The notes beneath the pieces were generated by a model, which worked only from the letters and a program-made list of their open reading frames with translations, was not told the origin of the DNA and searched no databases. Shown piece after piece: positions 1 through 12,100 of a stretch of DNA of 64,000 bases. Origin of the DNA: Apoda limacodes (lineage: Eukaryota > Arthropoda > Insecta > Lepidoptera > Limacodidae); NCBI GenBank assembly GCA_946406115.1, contig OX291552.1, positions 10,984,836 to 11,048,835 of the forward strand, read 5' to 3'. The first letter of the stretch is position 1; each line of letters opens with the position of its first letter. Made by a program: the position numbers and the translations under genes.

Positions 1-420
1 CCCGATTTCTCGAAAACGCCTGGACCGATTTGAGAAATATTTTTTTTATTTAAAAGGTTATACTTTCCAGGTGGTCCTATATTATTATAGTGAATTTAAA
101 ACTAAAACTTTTGGAGAAAAATAATATTTATGTTGATGATTGTATAAAACATTGTTACGAGTATGAATGTTTTTAGTGTACAAGAAAAAAAAGCAATTCG
201 TCACTGAAAAGAAAAAAAATAAAAACTTTATAAAAAAAAAGCAACCGGCTTCAAAAAGATGCACTAAAAAGGTAAAAATAATTACTAATTTCCAAAAATC
301 TGATCTGAATTACAGTTTGAAGTTGGTGTCTATGTACCTATGTAACAGTTAATAACACACCTTAGTACTTTAGTGCATCTTTTTGAAGCTGGTTGTTTTT
401 TTGTTAAAAAGTTTTTTTAT
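1..420 (+). repeat. Interspersed repeat, copy 1 (empty site for the Tc1-like insertion at 40.4 kb)
   Basis: This AT-rich stretch matches the sequence around 40225-41110: 'cgcctggaccgatt', 'aggtggtcc', 'tttggagaaaa', 'gttacgagtatg' and 'ttcaaaaagatgca' occur in the same order in both. The left edge of the family lies outside the window. The 61-codon ORF inside it is low-complexity lysine-rich and is not a gene. The copy lacks the transposon that splits the second copy, so it shows what the uninterrupted repeat looks like. Confidence 0.7.
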
Positions 421-427
421 TACTTAC

Positions 428-1685
428 CTCGCAACTTGCCCGCCAATCATGTCGGTGGGCAATTTATATCCTATCATGTAGGCGCGCATGTACGGATCAA
501 CACTAAGGTATTGCGCCTCTGTTAATATTTCTGGAAAAGATTAAATTGAATCGTAAGTATCAAACAAAAAAATCATCAAACAGTTTTAATCCAAATGCCA
601 TCCACCAAAACTGCTAAACTATCTCTGCAAATCACGAAAACTGGGACTTGTTAGTACCTACCCCTGTTTTGTTTATTATCTTTGTCAGTTTATGGCTGCC
701 AGATTTATTTGATACTGACCAAGAAGCTTATATATGGATGTCACTGGAAAGTGCACCTTTTTCACCTTTCTGAGTGGGTTGTGGATTACCAACATTCCAA
801 ATAATTTCCCCTAATTAATAACTACGCTACTCAACCTGTCATCAGGCACATAATAAACACATGTATTTCGAAATCAACTTACCCGAACAAATTAAAATTT
901 GAAATAAGACCCATTTATAAAAATGGCAGTCTCCGCGTCATAAATAACTATAGGCCAATAATCATAATGTATTGATAAAATAATTAAAAGGTATTTCGTT
1001 TATGAAATAAATAAATATTTAATAGATAACAATATTATTAATGAAAAACAGTACGGTTTTCAGAAAAACCGGAGCTACAAGGGTTGCAGGTTCAAGTCCG
1101 GGCTCGACGTTAACATTTTGACTGCATCTTTGCTATGAAAGTATTTATTTATACTAAATACTAGCTGCTGCCCGCGACGCCGTCTTCGTGAACGCTATAC
1201 TATATAACATCACTTTTTGTGAACGAAACCATAGCGCGATCTAATTCGACGCCAACGCCATCTAGTTAGTTATATGGTGAAAAATTATAACACATCGAAG
1301 TTATGACCTTACACGATTTTTTAACATAAAATAAATGGCTATGTGTGAGTAGAATAATTAATAATTAAGAAGCAAGTCAAATATGCGTCGTTACAGAACG
1401 CGTTGAAGAAATAAAGGTTCACTGCTCGTTCCCCGTAGGTGATAGCGTGATAATATGTAGCCTATATGTTGACCCTACTTCTTAATAATATTCGTGCCAA
1501 ATTTGAAGTAAATCCATGCAGTACTTTTTGAGTTTATTCCGAACATACATACCGACAAACAGACAAAAATTCTAAAAACTATATTTTTGGCTTCGGTATC
1601 GATTGTAGATCACACCCCAAGTATTCTTTTAAAAAAATATTCAATGTACAGTTTTGACTTTCCTACCATTTTATTATATGTATAG

Positions 1686-1722
<37 letters not shown>

Positions 1723-3179
1723 TAGCGGTCCCGGCGAACGTTGGTTTTTACCTGTAGTGCCCGAGTCCGGCTCGCACTTGACAGATCGAGATAAAAACTA
1801 TCCTATCTTTTAAGTTGGATCAAATAACAGATAGCTGAACCATAGAACGTTGTTTCTCTTGTTTAAAACAACTGGCGCGCCACCTATTTTGAAAGAGTTA
1901 TACTAATTCAGAAACCCCAGCGTATGCTTGACCATTTTTTATTTCTCAAAAACCTTCCCCGGTAACAATAGGTTTACCAATAGTGCGCGGGTCCGACTCC
2001 TACTTGACCCTTTTTTATTTCATATAAACCTTGCCCTAACAATAATAAACCCAACTTTAATTATCCAATTCGGTGCAGTCGTTTATATATATATATATAA
2101 CATAGCGCCATCTATTAAATACTTACCCAATTTAGTTAACAGACATCGCCATCTGTTAGAATTATTTGGAGCTAGCAGATAATTTGGCGTATTTTTAACA
2201 TAGAAGATCTATTGAAGAATCGTTTGGAGCTAACAGATAATAGACGAATAATTTGCTATAAAATAATATTGCGACTATAAATTGAGATGTAAGCTATCCT
2301 ATCTTTTAAGTCGGATCAAATAACAGATAGTAACGAAGTTTGATCAAAATCGGTTCAGTAGTTTAGGAGTCCATCGCGGACAAACAACGTGACTCGTAAT
2401 TTTTATATATATAGATATCTCGTTTAAAACGGTCCTTTCAACTTTTACAATACGAGAATTTCAGAATCCTTAGATGTATTTTAATTGCTTTCTAGCCCCT
2501 AAGTTTATTTATGCATGCAATATTATATATTTAACTTTTAAAACAAACTATTACTAATTACTTTATGCATAAGATCTTGTTGTGAAAATTGAGTGAGTGA
2601 CCAAAAGTTAAAGGAAAATTATGACGTACATCATTTTTGGAAATATTTTTTTAATGCTTAGAAACTACGAAGACTAGAATGGATTTATTTACTGAAGTAT
2701 TTAGGCCAAACTATTTTCACAAGATCTTATGCAGAAATATTTTGAAAAGAAAAACGCTGGAGACCAATTAAAAGATAAGCAGTCTGCAATATTGTATATT
2801 CTGTTATATTTACTACAAACTGTTAAAACGTAATAAAAGCATAGCAGAAAAGATAAATAAAGCCCTTAGATGGAGCCATGGTCTATGAGATTTATGCATT
2901 AATTTCCAACACAAACTCAAACTCGCACAAATCACCACATAAGCGCGCTTTAAACTGAAAGTCTGTGCTTTTGAAAAAAATACCTTCAAAACTTTAAAGA
3001 AATTCAAATTTCAACTTACCTCCATCTTTCAAATCTGTTAGTTCTTCTTCAACAATTTTAAAATCACTTTTCTTTGGCTCTCCTTGGAAATACTTTGTAA
3101 GCACGTACTTTTGTGCGCGAATTTTTCTAGACACACCAGAATAAAATCGATTCGTCAGACCCAGAAATGATGAAGCCAT
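428..3179 (-). CDS. PTGR1: Prostaglandin reductase 1-like, first two coding exons (partial, runs off left edge)
   Basis: Exon 1 is 3179-3020 and exon 2 is 530-428, both minus strand. The intron of about 2.5 kb has donor GGAG|GTAAGT and acceptor TTTTCCAG; exon 2 ends at a second donor, GCGAG|GTAAGT, at 428/427, so the gene continues left of the window. Exon 1 ends in phase 1 and joins in frame to give 'LKDG' + 'EILTEAQYLSVDPYMRAY'. The blocks 'KYVLTKYFQGEPKKSDF' and 'SVDPYMR' are the N-terminal signature of prostaglandin reductase 1 / leukotriene B4 12-hydroxydehydrogenase, an NADPH-dependent reductase of alpha,beta-unsaturated carbonyls in the MDR superfamily. The cofactor-binding core is not in the window. 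The start is the first ATG of the open frame. Compared with the mammalian enzyme there are about 20 extra N-terminal residues rich in S and R ('NRFYSG'), possibly a mitochondrial presequence. The gene is head to head with the zinc-finger gene at 6177. Confidence 0.85.
880..1085 (+). pseudogene. Reverse-transcriptase relic of a non-LTR retrotransposon
   Basis: One frame reads 'RYFVYEINKYLIDNN' then 'INEKQYGFQKNRS', the RT segment in which '(E/N)xQyGFrk' is highly conserved in Jockey/CR1-type LINEs. Just upstream, in another frame, 'RPIYKNGS' followed by 'NNYRPI' matches the preceding RT block. The frames are broken, so this is a short dead fragment. It lies inside PTGR1 intron 1. It is followed by a stretch containing 'ggttcaagtcc' (about 1091-1101), which resembles a tRNA B box. 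Confidence 0.6.
1160..1680 (+). repeat. Interspersed lepidopteran-type repeat
   Basis: It starts at 'actagctgctgcccgcgacg' and ends near 'attatatgtatagat'. The wording 'gccaaatttgaagtaaatcc...agtactttttgagtttattccgaacatacat' is the typical 3' part of a widespread lepidopteran SINE/RTE-like repeat. The assignment is from memory of such repeats. It lies in PTGR1 intron 1. Confidence 0.5.
1684..1721. repeat. (TA)n microsatellite
   Basis: An almost pure run of TA dinucleotides of about 38 bp between two interspersed repeats; it probably grew from a repeat's 3' terminus. Confidence 0.9.
1722..2415 (+). repeat. 'ctagcggtcccggcgaac' interspersed repeat, two fused or rearranged copies
   Basis: It starts with 'ctagcggtcccggcgaacg' and contains 'ctatcctatcttttaag', 'atcaaataacagatag' and, at 2326-2415, 'agtaacgaagtttgatcaaa' to 'cgtgactcgtaatttttata'. 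The same blocks occur in reverse orientation at about 11080-11245. The internal duplication of the 'ctatcctatctttt...' block (1799 and 2296) suggests two copies. The 84-codon ORF at 1928 is not coding-like. Confidence 0.6.
2564..2732. repeat. Short foldback (MITE-like) element
   Basis: 'gcataagatcttgttgtgaa' near 2567 is mirrored by 'ttttcacaagatcttatgc' near 2714-2732 as an inverted repeat with a small indel. The interior is AT-rich and noncoding. Most likely a small non-autonomous DNA element in PTGR1 intron 1. Confidence 0.45.
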
Positions 3180-3779
3180 AATTTAAGTATATACCTAGTC
3201 TCTTATTCTCTGTATACTATTATGTCCTAAAACAAAAATAATCAAGTTAATTTTATGCTCGAGTATGACAAGAATCTGAAATATTATACAAATGGAATGC
3301 CCTGAGCTTTGCAAGAATGAATATTCATTTTTGGTAAACATTCTTGTGGTCTTCAGTTCCCATACATAGGTATTGAAGGTGTATATTAAGAGAAGTGGAT
3401 GGAACCCTAACATACGTCCTACATTTGAAATTCTATGGGTACAAGGTGATTGTGCACTGAACACGTGACATTGTCCACGACGAATATTCTATATATTTTC
3501 TTCATGCCACATCTATCTTAATGTGTTTTATAGTTTTATTATTTTACCTTGCAAGAGATTGTTTTGTTTTACTTTAAATTAGCCCATTTTATTTCTTACG
3601 GTGATAACTACCCTTCTAGCACACAAAATAGTCGGCTGTACCTGTTAACGATAGGTTGGCAATCGTGGAGCATGTCGTTTATGTCTACTTACCCTATGTT
3701 ACAAGAAACCCCTGTGGTAAGATTTTAGTGTATGTGAGTATCTGTAACTGCAAACTCTATCAGCCCTATCAATACTAAC

Positions 3780-3990
3780 ATATAAAGCTGAAGAGTTTGT
3801 TTGTTTGAACGCGCTCAGGAACTACTGGTACAATTTGAAAAATTCTTTCGGTGTTGGATAACCCATTTGTCGAGGAAGGCTATAGGCTAAATATCATTAC
3901 GCTAACACTAATAGGAGCTGAGCACCACTGAAGAATGTTTTAAAATCGGGTTGTTTTATCCTTTTGAGAGCTTCCGCTGCGTAAACGGTT
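3780..3990 (+). repeat. 'aagctgaagagtttgttt' interspersed repeat, copy 1
   Basis: The segment runs from 'ataaagctgaagagtttgtt' through 'gaacgcgctcaggaactact', 'aaaaattctttc' and 'ggctataggctaaatatcat'. The same ordered blocks occur in reverse orientation at about 28520-28800. It is a common lepidopteran repeat type, recognised from memory. It lies between PTGR1 and the zinc-finger gene. Confidence 0.55.
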
Positions 3991-5390
3991 AAAGTTTTTT
4001 TTAAATTGCCATTATTTGAAAATCTATCAACCACCACCAGGTACTTTACAACTAAACTAAAGTATTATAATAAATCGTTATCTATATATTAGAGAGAAAG
4101 ATATAGTTTGTGTGCGAAAGCGTGCGTGTGTTTGTTATGAATTGGATTGCAGGAAAAGGGATAATTTGGTTTGTGAATTTGTCATGCCCTAGAAATTTAG
4201 ATGCCCTGAAACTCGTATTTAGTATTTTAAACATAATACGACCGCAGTTAACGAACGACAAATTCCACTGTTTCTTGAAAGCAGATAACATTCCATTTTT
4301 CAGGAAAGTTGATTTTATGAAATTTATTTTTGCAAGTATATGGTTTGATCATCAATAATAAGTGGTGGTTTTAAAATGTTTATGAGAGACTCTCAATAAA
4401 AATGGGTTAAAAAGTAGCCCATAAATTATCTTTGTCCAAAAAATCTCGTTGATTCCTAGCTTCCATGCTGAGTTATGTTATGGCAAACGAACAAACTTAC
4501 AAACACACTTTAGCATCTATTATAGTATGGATTCTTTAAATCACACTTTCTTATTTGAATCATAAATTAACATTTACTTTAACTTGTCCTAAATTATTGT
4601 GACGCGTGTGGGCCCTACGTTTAAAAACTCTTACTCGGCCGCGACTTAACGAATCTAAGCTCGACTCCGTAAATGTGTTATTGGTACGCGTGGCGGGGGT
4701 ATTTTACTAGCTTCGCTCAAATGAGCAAGGTCGTTGGCGTATACCGCAGTCTTAAGAACGTAAAGAGTGTTTACCCATATGTTGCCAAAATTTTATATTA
4801 ATTTTAATATTTATTAAAAGATCACTACAACTTCGATTGTAGATAGGACAGTAATGGGCACTTTCGAACTATTTTCTGCGAATCTTCTGCTTCTTTTTGA
4901 GACATAGCTGTCTTTGTTACGACAGTGGAAGCAGAAAAGTCCACATACATTATAAGAATAAAATGTTACTGCCTCCTTCATATTTCGTCTATTGAGATTC
5001 CAGCATCTAAATGCGTTAACCACTTGTTTGCTGATTGCCAGGTACCTCGTGTTATGTTTTGTCTTTTTTGTAGTCGCCGCTTTTGCCCCAAGTTTTTGTC
5101 TTTTTGTCTGCATGCTTCAGCTTAGAAAGCATTTCCTATTTTTCAAAGTTCTTATTTCATAACGCCCGTGATCGCAGGTTTTGGTTCCGTGACTTTTGAA
5201 ACTGAACGGCTTTGACATCAGCAGGGGTTTGAAAATAACCTCTACATTGTAAAACTGTCAATGTAAATTGATGCTATAAAAATATTCTATTTATCAAGTA
5301 TTGTGTTATTTTCTCCTCTTAATATCCTTCCTCATTAGTCAGTTAACAAAAGGTACTCTTTTTCACCTATAGTCGCTTTAGTAATATTCA
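3991..5390. other. Intergenic, no recognised gene
   Basis: Several short ORFs overlap here on both strands; none shows a family signature or splice context. The longest, about 99 codons on the minus strand (5113-4814), has a Cys-rich middle ('CGLFCFHCRNKD'). I could not assign it to any family. Confidence 0.5.
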
Positions 5391-5394
5391 ATTT

Positions 5395-5735
5395 ACCGGG
5401 CACGTGCGAGTCGGACTCATGCACGAAGGTTTCCGTACCATTATAAAAAGAGCAAAAAAAATTATGTTGTAATATATAACTAAATATTCTGTGAATATTT
5501 CAAGCGCCTACCTTTTGCCGTTATCAATATCGAGCAAAAAAATCACGTTTGTTGTATGAGAGCCCCATTAAATATTTATTTTATTCTGTTTTTGAGTAGT
5601 TGTTGTTGTGTAATATAGCGGCCACAGAAATACATAATCTGTGAAAATTTCACATGTCAGACATCATGAGATACAGCCTGGTGATAGACGGACGGACGGC
5701 GAAGTACCGTTTTACCCTTTAGGTACGGAACCATA
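5395..5735 (+). repeat. 'gtgcgagtcggactcgcgc' interspersed repeat, copy 1
   Basis: The copy runs from 'gcacgtgcgagtcggactca' through 'atcacgtttgttgtatgaga', 'ttgttgttgtgtaatatagc' and 'gagatacagcctggtgatag' to 'ggtacggaacc'. The same ordered blocks recur at 23398-23656 and 24784-25176. It is among the most common lepidopteran repeats (from memory). It lies about 440 bp upstream of the zinc-finger gene start. Confidence 0.7.
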
Positions 5736-6176
5736 AAAATTAATGTTCGTTAGCTGTCAAAGTGCGACTTTCGCCCGAAGATATTTTCCAGCTTATTGAA
5801 CGATACGAATAAATGATACGATACGTTCGTATGATGTTTGTGACTTGTATATGGTGGCTTTGTGATAAACGGACTGCTGGATATGAGGTGGTCAGTGGCA
5901 AGCAGTTTGGGACTTGTATCCATATCTTCTTATTTTAAAAAAAAAAATACATACAAAAATGCATCATGGCTGCCGTAAAATATTAAAAAATAATAGACGA
6001 TTGTTGTGAAATGTAGTTTATGTCAAATATCTTTGATGATTTGGTAAAAGTTAATTATAAATACCAAACATATGATGGGAAATGGACCAGGTTTATTCTT
6101 TATGTTGCTTAGTAGATAATAGCAAGCTGGCAAACTGAATGTTTTGGAGAAAATGGTTATCAGTGATTAGAATTAA

Positions 6177-9100
6177 ATGCTTTGGGACATAAATTTAATA
6201 ATGTTTGCTGTACCGGACTTAACTTGTGTTTTTTGCCGAGAGGTATTTGAAGATAAGGAATCGTTGCAGATACACTTTAGGTAAAAAATACTTCTTCCTT
6301 TTTCTATATATCTAATAACGTCAATGAAACAAATAAATAACCTTTTTCTATTCAATAGGAAACACGGCGATCCTAATTTTAATAATACCAAAGGTAAAAA
6401 TCGTCCACAAAATGATGCTGAAACGCCTTGTGAGAAGACGAAAGAAGAAGTGGAAATGGTTGAATGCGACGCATGTTCTGAAGTGTTTCCAACAATATCA
6501 AAAGCTATTACTCACAAGCATAAGGTTCATCCAGACCTCGATGCGAAGTATTTTTGCCCTAGCTGTGGGAAACTCTTCACTTTAAAGGTAATACTATTTA
6601 TAATTACATGTTTGCCTTGGTTTTGTAACTACTGTTCAATATCCCCACCACTTCTTATCAATCATTATTTGTTTATCTATTTTTATGTCTCTGAGTGATG
6701 ACTAAATGATATTGTTATTTCAACTAAATGCCATTCCAGATAACTAAAAATTTGAGTAGCAGAATGTTTTAATGTTGAAACATCTGTGACATTGCACATA
6801 GCATACTGGGTGTTCTATTTGTACAAAAGTGCAATTATAGCGTAAAAATAACACCAGAAGTGCTCACCTCAATAGATGTGTTTCCATAGTGCTTCTTTTT
6901 GACAAGCAGAAGTAGCTACTGTCAATATTTTTATTGAAATTACCTTATAGTATATTATTGTTTTTTTTTTTTTATTATAGTACTAATGATTATTTTGTTT
7001 TAGTAGACAGTGGATATATCAATCAGAAATGTGGGCTGGCAAAATTTTTTTTTTGAATTCTGGTCTTCAAATGCTTTGATTACAGATGACCAGAATTTTT
7101 CATTCTAAAAAAATTTGTTATTTTGTAAAGCAGTGGTGGAGTATCTATACACTGGATTTCCATCGGCTTGCCTTAATAAACATCGACTGATTGTCTTTGA
7201 GAATCAATGAAGCTAAATTAAAGTAGCTTAATAGTAGAGTTTATAAGCTGTTGAATAGCTGCTTAAGCCAAAGTGCCTATGTAGGGCTTTGGCAATGATC
7301 TAAACAGCTGTTTTTTGTCATGATTAAGGCTGGTTTACTTGGGGTCCAATTGCACGCCTCATAAGCGGAGCGGTGAGGTAGTGCTCTACTCTCGACATGT
7401 CAACCCAGTCTTTCGAAACTTAAATGACATTTTTTTTTTAATATAACACTTACAGGATAATATGAGTGCACTAATATGAAGTTAAATAATCTGTCTAGCA
7501 CATATGGTACATTTTATAAACAATTAATTTGTTTAATATAATAAATAATAACATTAAAACTAATCATTCTTGGACGTCCGTGAGTCTGTGTTTATGTGAC
7601 CATGTATGTGGCAGAGAAATTGGTCGAAAAATTCATCTTACCGGTATACTTTTGTTTTTAATATATAAAGTATTACACTGTGCTGATTCCTAGTTAATAT
7701 TAGCGTTCTAAGTACTGTCGTTTAATTATAATTTATAAAAAACTAATATACCACTGTATACTGTATATCTATATATATATTTTTTATTTTTATTTTATAG
7801 TATATTTTTTCCTCACCTTATTTGTTATTTTATTTTAAAAAACTTGAGTTTTTGTTTTAGAATTTTTTTTTTAAATGTGAACGACCGCTATGAGGCGTGC
7901 ACTATTGGATTTTCCAATTTTTCTGTGGTCTGTGTCACCACCCTTGTATTCAAAGGGAATACAGCCTTAAGTTTATAATTATTCTGTAGGCTGGTGACTC
8001 TACAGCCATGTGAGCTACTTGGGATAAGAGTCTATATTACATAACGTTTTCTAGATAGCTGTTACAACCTAACATAAAGTGTTTTATACTTAGCACTATC
8101 ATTGCTGTCAAGTGTATCAATATGAGTTAAAAATCTAGGAAAGGTTATATTTAGTGTAAAAGTTGAATATTAATTTTGTTTGTTTTTAGCATTTATACAA
8201 CAAACACCTACAAAGCCATGGGTTTATAGAAGAAAATGGATGTAAGGACTTTCATTGTGACAGTTGTGATGTGGACTTTAATGTTGCCACTGCAATGCTA
8301 CATCACAATAAGTTTTATCATCGCCAAGATACAATGTTACCAGAAATTGGGCATTCTAGAAAACAAAAAATATTTAACCAGGTAATTTTACTTGTAATGT
8401 TTATATTGTCCTGTAAGACATATCTAGGATAGGCTGATAAATAGATTTGCATAAGACTTTATAAATATCATGTTGGTTAGCTAAAAGTAATAAAAATAAA
8501 TGAATATTACTGACGTATGCAGATTTCCTCAGGATTTTTCCTTCACTAAATCACCAGTGGAGCAGTAGAGTGAATAATCGAAAATTTGAGAAATCATGAA
8601 AAAATCATTGGTGCACGCCAGGCTTGAACCTGGTCTACACCAGGATGCAAGGCGAAATTAAAAAACTTAGGCCACTAACCAACACCAACAAAAAACCCAA
8701 ATTAAGGCAACTTAATTTAGCTAATATTAGTTACATTGTGCTAATACTGAAATTATTACAGCAATAAGGCCTGTGATTCTAAAAGTTGTTTAATAAGGGG
8801 TTATACAACTTTTAGAATCACAGGCCTATTTATCCTAATCCCTCCCTATTTATGTCACTGTATGGTAGACCACACAGATTGTATAATAATGTTTTATGTT
8901 CAATAAACATTTTTCAGGAACTCTTGCCAGTTTATTACTGCACCTTTTGTGGAGAGGAATACAACAATAAAGTTAATTTACACGTAAGTTTTACAAACAT
9001 AACATTTAAAAAAGGTCTCTGGATTTATAATGTCTGATAATCAAATTTCTGTGTGTGTATGAAAAGTATCATTTCGTAAAATACTTTAGGCTTCTACGAC

Positions 9101-12100
9101 ACATACACACCTGTTACAAAATTTATGTCTACTGAGTTTTTGTGTGTGTATGGAAAGAATCATTTTGCACTATACTATAGACTTCTACTACACTTACCCA
9201 TCACATTAATGTCTATATGTATGAAAAGAATAATTTCGTACTATACAGGTTTCTACTACACCTACCCATCACATAATGTCTATCTTCCAAATTTTTTAGT
9301 GTGTATGGAAATAATATTTTCGTACTATACAGGTTTCTACTACACTTACTCATCACATAATGTCTGTTTACCAAATTTCTGTGTGTGTATGTAAAGAATA
9401 GTTTTGAACTGTACAGGTTTCTACTACACTTACTCATCACATAAAGTATATCTACCAAATTTGTAGTGTGTGTATAGAAAGAATAATTTCGTAAAATACT
9501 TTAGGCTTCTACTACACATACCAATCACAAAATGTCTGTCTACTGGGTTTCTGTGTGTGTATGGAAAGAAAAATTTACTATAGGCTTCTACTACACTTAC
9601 CCATCACACCCATTTTGGGGCATTTATTACTTACGTGAGTTTTTTTTAGATTATTAGGAACCTTGGTGAGATATGGTAGACCCTATCCTTCACGTGAGAT
9701 TAACTAATAAATTTAAGCAAATTACTTTTTATACCTAATTATTAAATACTACATAAAACTAACTATATAAGCATCAATGTACTAATATTAATAATACCGA
9801 TTCAAAAACAGGAAAAACATAATACATTGTTAGGGTGCACCATAATAAATTTATTCATACTGGGATACCACCTCGTCTAACTAAACATTAGGCCCTACAA
9901 TATTCATGTAGGTCTTTTATTGTAATGACACATGACTTAGTTGACGTGAGATATTTAGTGAGATTTTTCTAGATCCCTCCCCCATTTTTATTTTATGTAA
10001 TTAATGGCTGCCCCTTTCCCAGATGATAAAAATTAATGTACTATAATTAAATTGCATATTTACATACAGTTTGAGTATGCCTTTAGAAAACATTTTTTTT
10101 ACCTCAGAAACATATGCATGATGACCATAGTGACGAAAATCAGAGTCCTGATGAAGTTATGAGATGTCCACTTTGTGATGCTATATTTTATCACTTAGAT
10201 GCATATGAATGCCATCTTACTTATCACACTTCTGAAGATGTGTATAGTGAGCGAAATGAAATGTAAGTTATTACTATATTTATTTTGTTATGAAAGACCT
10301 AATTGCTAATAGCTTATAATTATTATACCTCCTATAGAAACTTATGTGTAATATTTTTTATCTGCTACGTGATTCAATGCAACCACAAATATTTTAAACT
10401 AACTGTTCATTGCGATATTTTTCTGTGGTTTTTTAAATATTTTTTCCTGACTATGATGAACACAACCAAAAAAAATCAGCCAAATCGGTCGAGCCGTTCT
10501 CAAGTAATTCTGTCATACATGTGACGATTGATTTTTATTATCTGACTGCTGCGAAGCCCAGAAGGGTTTTGGGTATGTATGTCCGTCTCTATATGTCCAC
10601 TGGTAATTACTCAACGGCTCAACCAATTTTGATAATACGTCATTAGATTCGTCGTGATAGCGCGAGTGTCAAATGCTTAAAAATGGCGGATTTTATGCGC
10701 TTAAATGTGCGGGCTAAAAAATATTTTTGACATTATATACCGTGTTTGGTATCAAAATAAAGAGTAGAGGCCATTCTGAAAACATATAACTTGTAATAAA
10801 ATAATAAAGCGCGATTCGAAATAAAATTTAAAAAAAAAAACGAAAAGTAAAAGGCTGTAAATAAAGATGAATAATTAAATTAATAAAAAAACTCAACTAC
10901 AAAATCATTAAAAACTAAAAAGCAATAAATAAGTGCACCTAAAACATATCAAATATTTAACTATAAGCTGGCGGGACTCATTTTATTTAAAGAACAAATA
11001 CTCGTTACCTAAACAATAAAAGTTTAGTAGTTACCCTAAAATGAGTTCCATGTGTTTATAATTAACTCTTTATATACAAAAATTACGTGTCACGTTGTTT
11101 GTACGCGATGGACTCCTAAACTACTGAATCGATTTTCATCAAACTTTGTAACTATCTGTTATTTGATCCAACTTAAAAGATAGGATAGTTTTTATCTCGA
11201 TCTGTTAAGTGCGGCGGCGGAACAACGTTCGCCGGGACCGCTAGTATTTGGTATGTTTTAGGTGCATCAATATGTTTTTTTGTTCTTAAATTTTTTGGCG
11301 TCGGCTTTCTTATTAATTTAATTCATATAAATTCTACTCAATCCATCAAATTCTGACTTATTTATTATAGTTCGTCCAGAACTGGCAATTCTAGTATATT
11401 CTGTTCCCAGTCCTACATTTTACCACTTACTTTTGCCTTCTTAATCTAGATAAACTGTAACAAGCAGTGTTGTGTTGTGTTTGTGTAGGAATAAAGTGGT
11501 TGATGAAATGACGCTGTCTCCCAGTGATGTGTGTGTGTGTGTGTTTGTGTGTGCCCCGCCATTGGCTACCCCGTCGAGGAAATGGAAGCCGTGACGATCC
11601 TACATACATACCAGATTTTCCTCTCTTTTTTTTAAGCAGAAATGTGTGTAAATATTAATTTATAAAAATATATATAAAATAAGTTTTTAAAAAAAAAATT
11701 TTACTTAATTCTTTCCAGGCATGAATCTTATATATCAGAATATACTTTAGAAACAGTTCCTCCACTAATGGAAAAAGTAGAAAATTTAGAAGACAACAAT
11801 GCTGCAGACCTTGTAAGTTTTAACTACTGCTATACTTCTGTATATACTTCTACACTAATATTATTAAGCGGTAAAATTTGTTTGTATGAAACAACTGTAA
11901 GTATTCTATGAATTCTTTTACTAATAGAAAGCTACACTGTTCCTAAGGAACGTCCCACTAATATTATATACTATTAAAGTTTGAATGTGAGAGATCGGAT
12001 GAAACTTAGCATAAGTATAACATTTGTTACTGAATCCTGCCACAACGGAGCATCCGATTGAGCTAAGATTTTTCACAGAGATAGTTTAAGATACGGAGAA

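Noticed and set aside
4814..5125. 99-codon minus-strand ORF with a Cys-rich centre and an overlapping plus-strand ORF
   Set aside because: No family signature could be named and no splice-joined partner found; left as an unexplained ORF.
9125..9458. Tandem repeat with regular units that might suggest a CRISPR-like array or repeat protein
   Set aside because: Units and spacing are diverged (68-91 bp), there are no unique spacers, and the host is an animal; it is a minisatellite in an intron.
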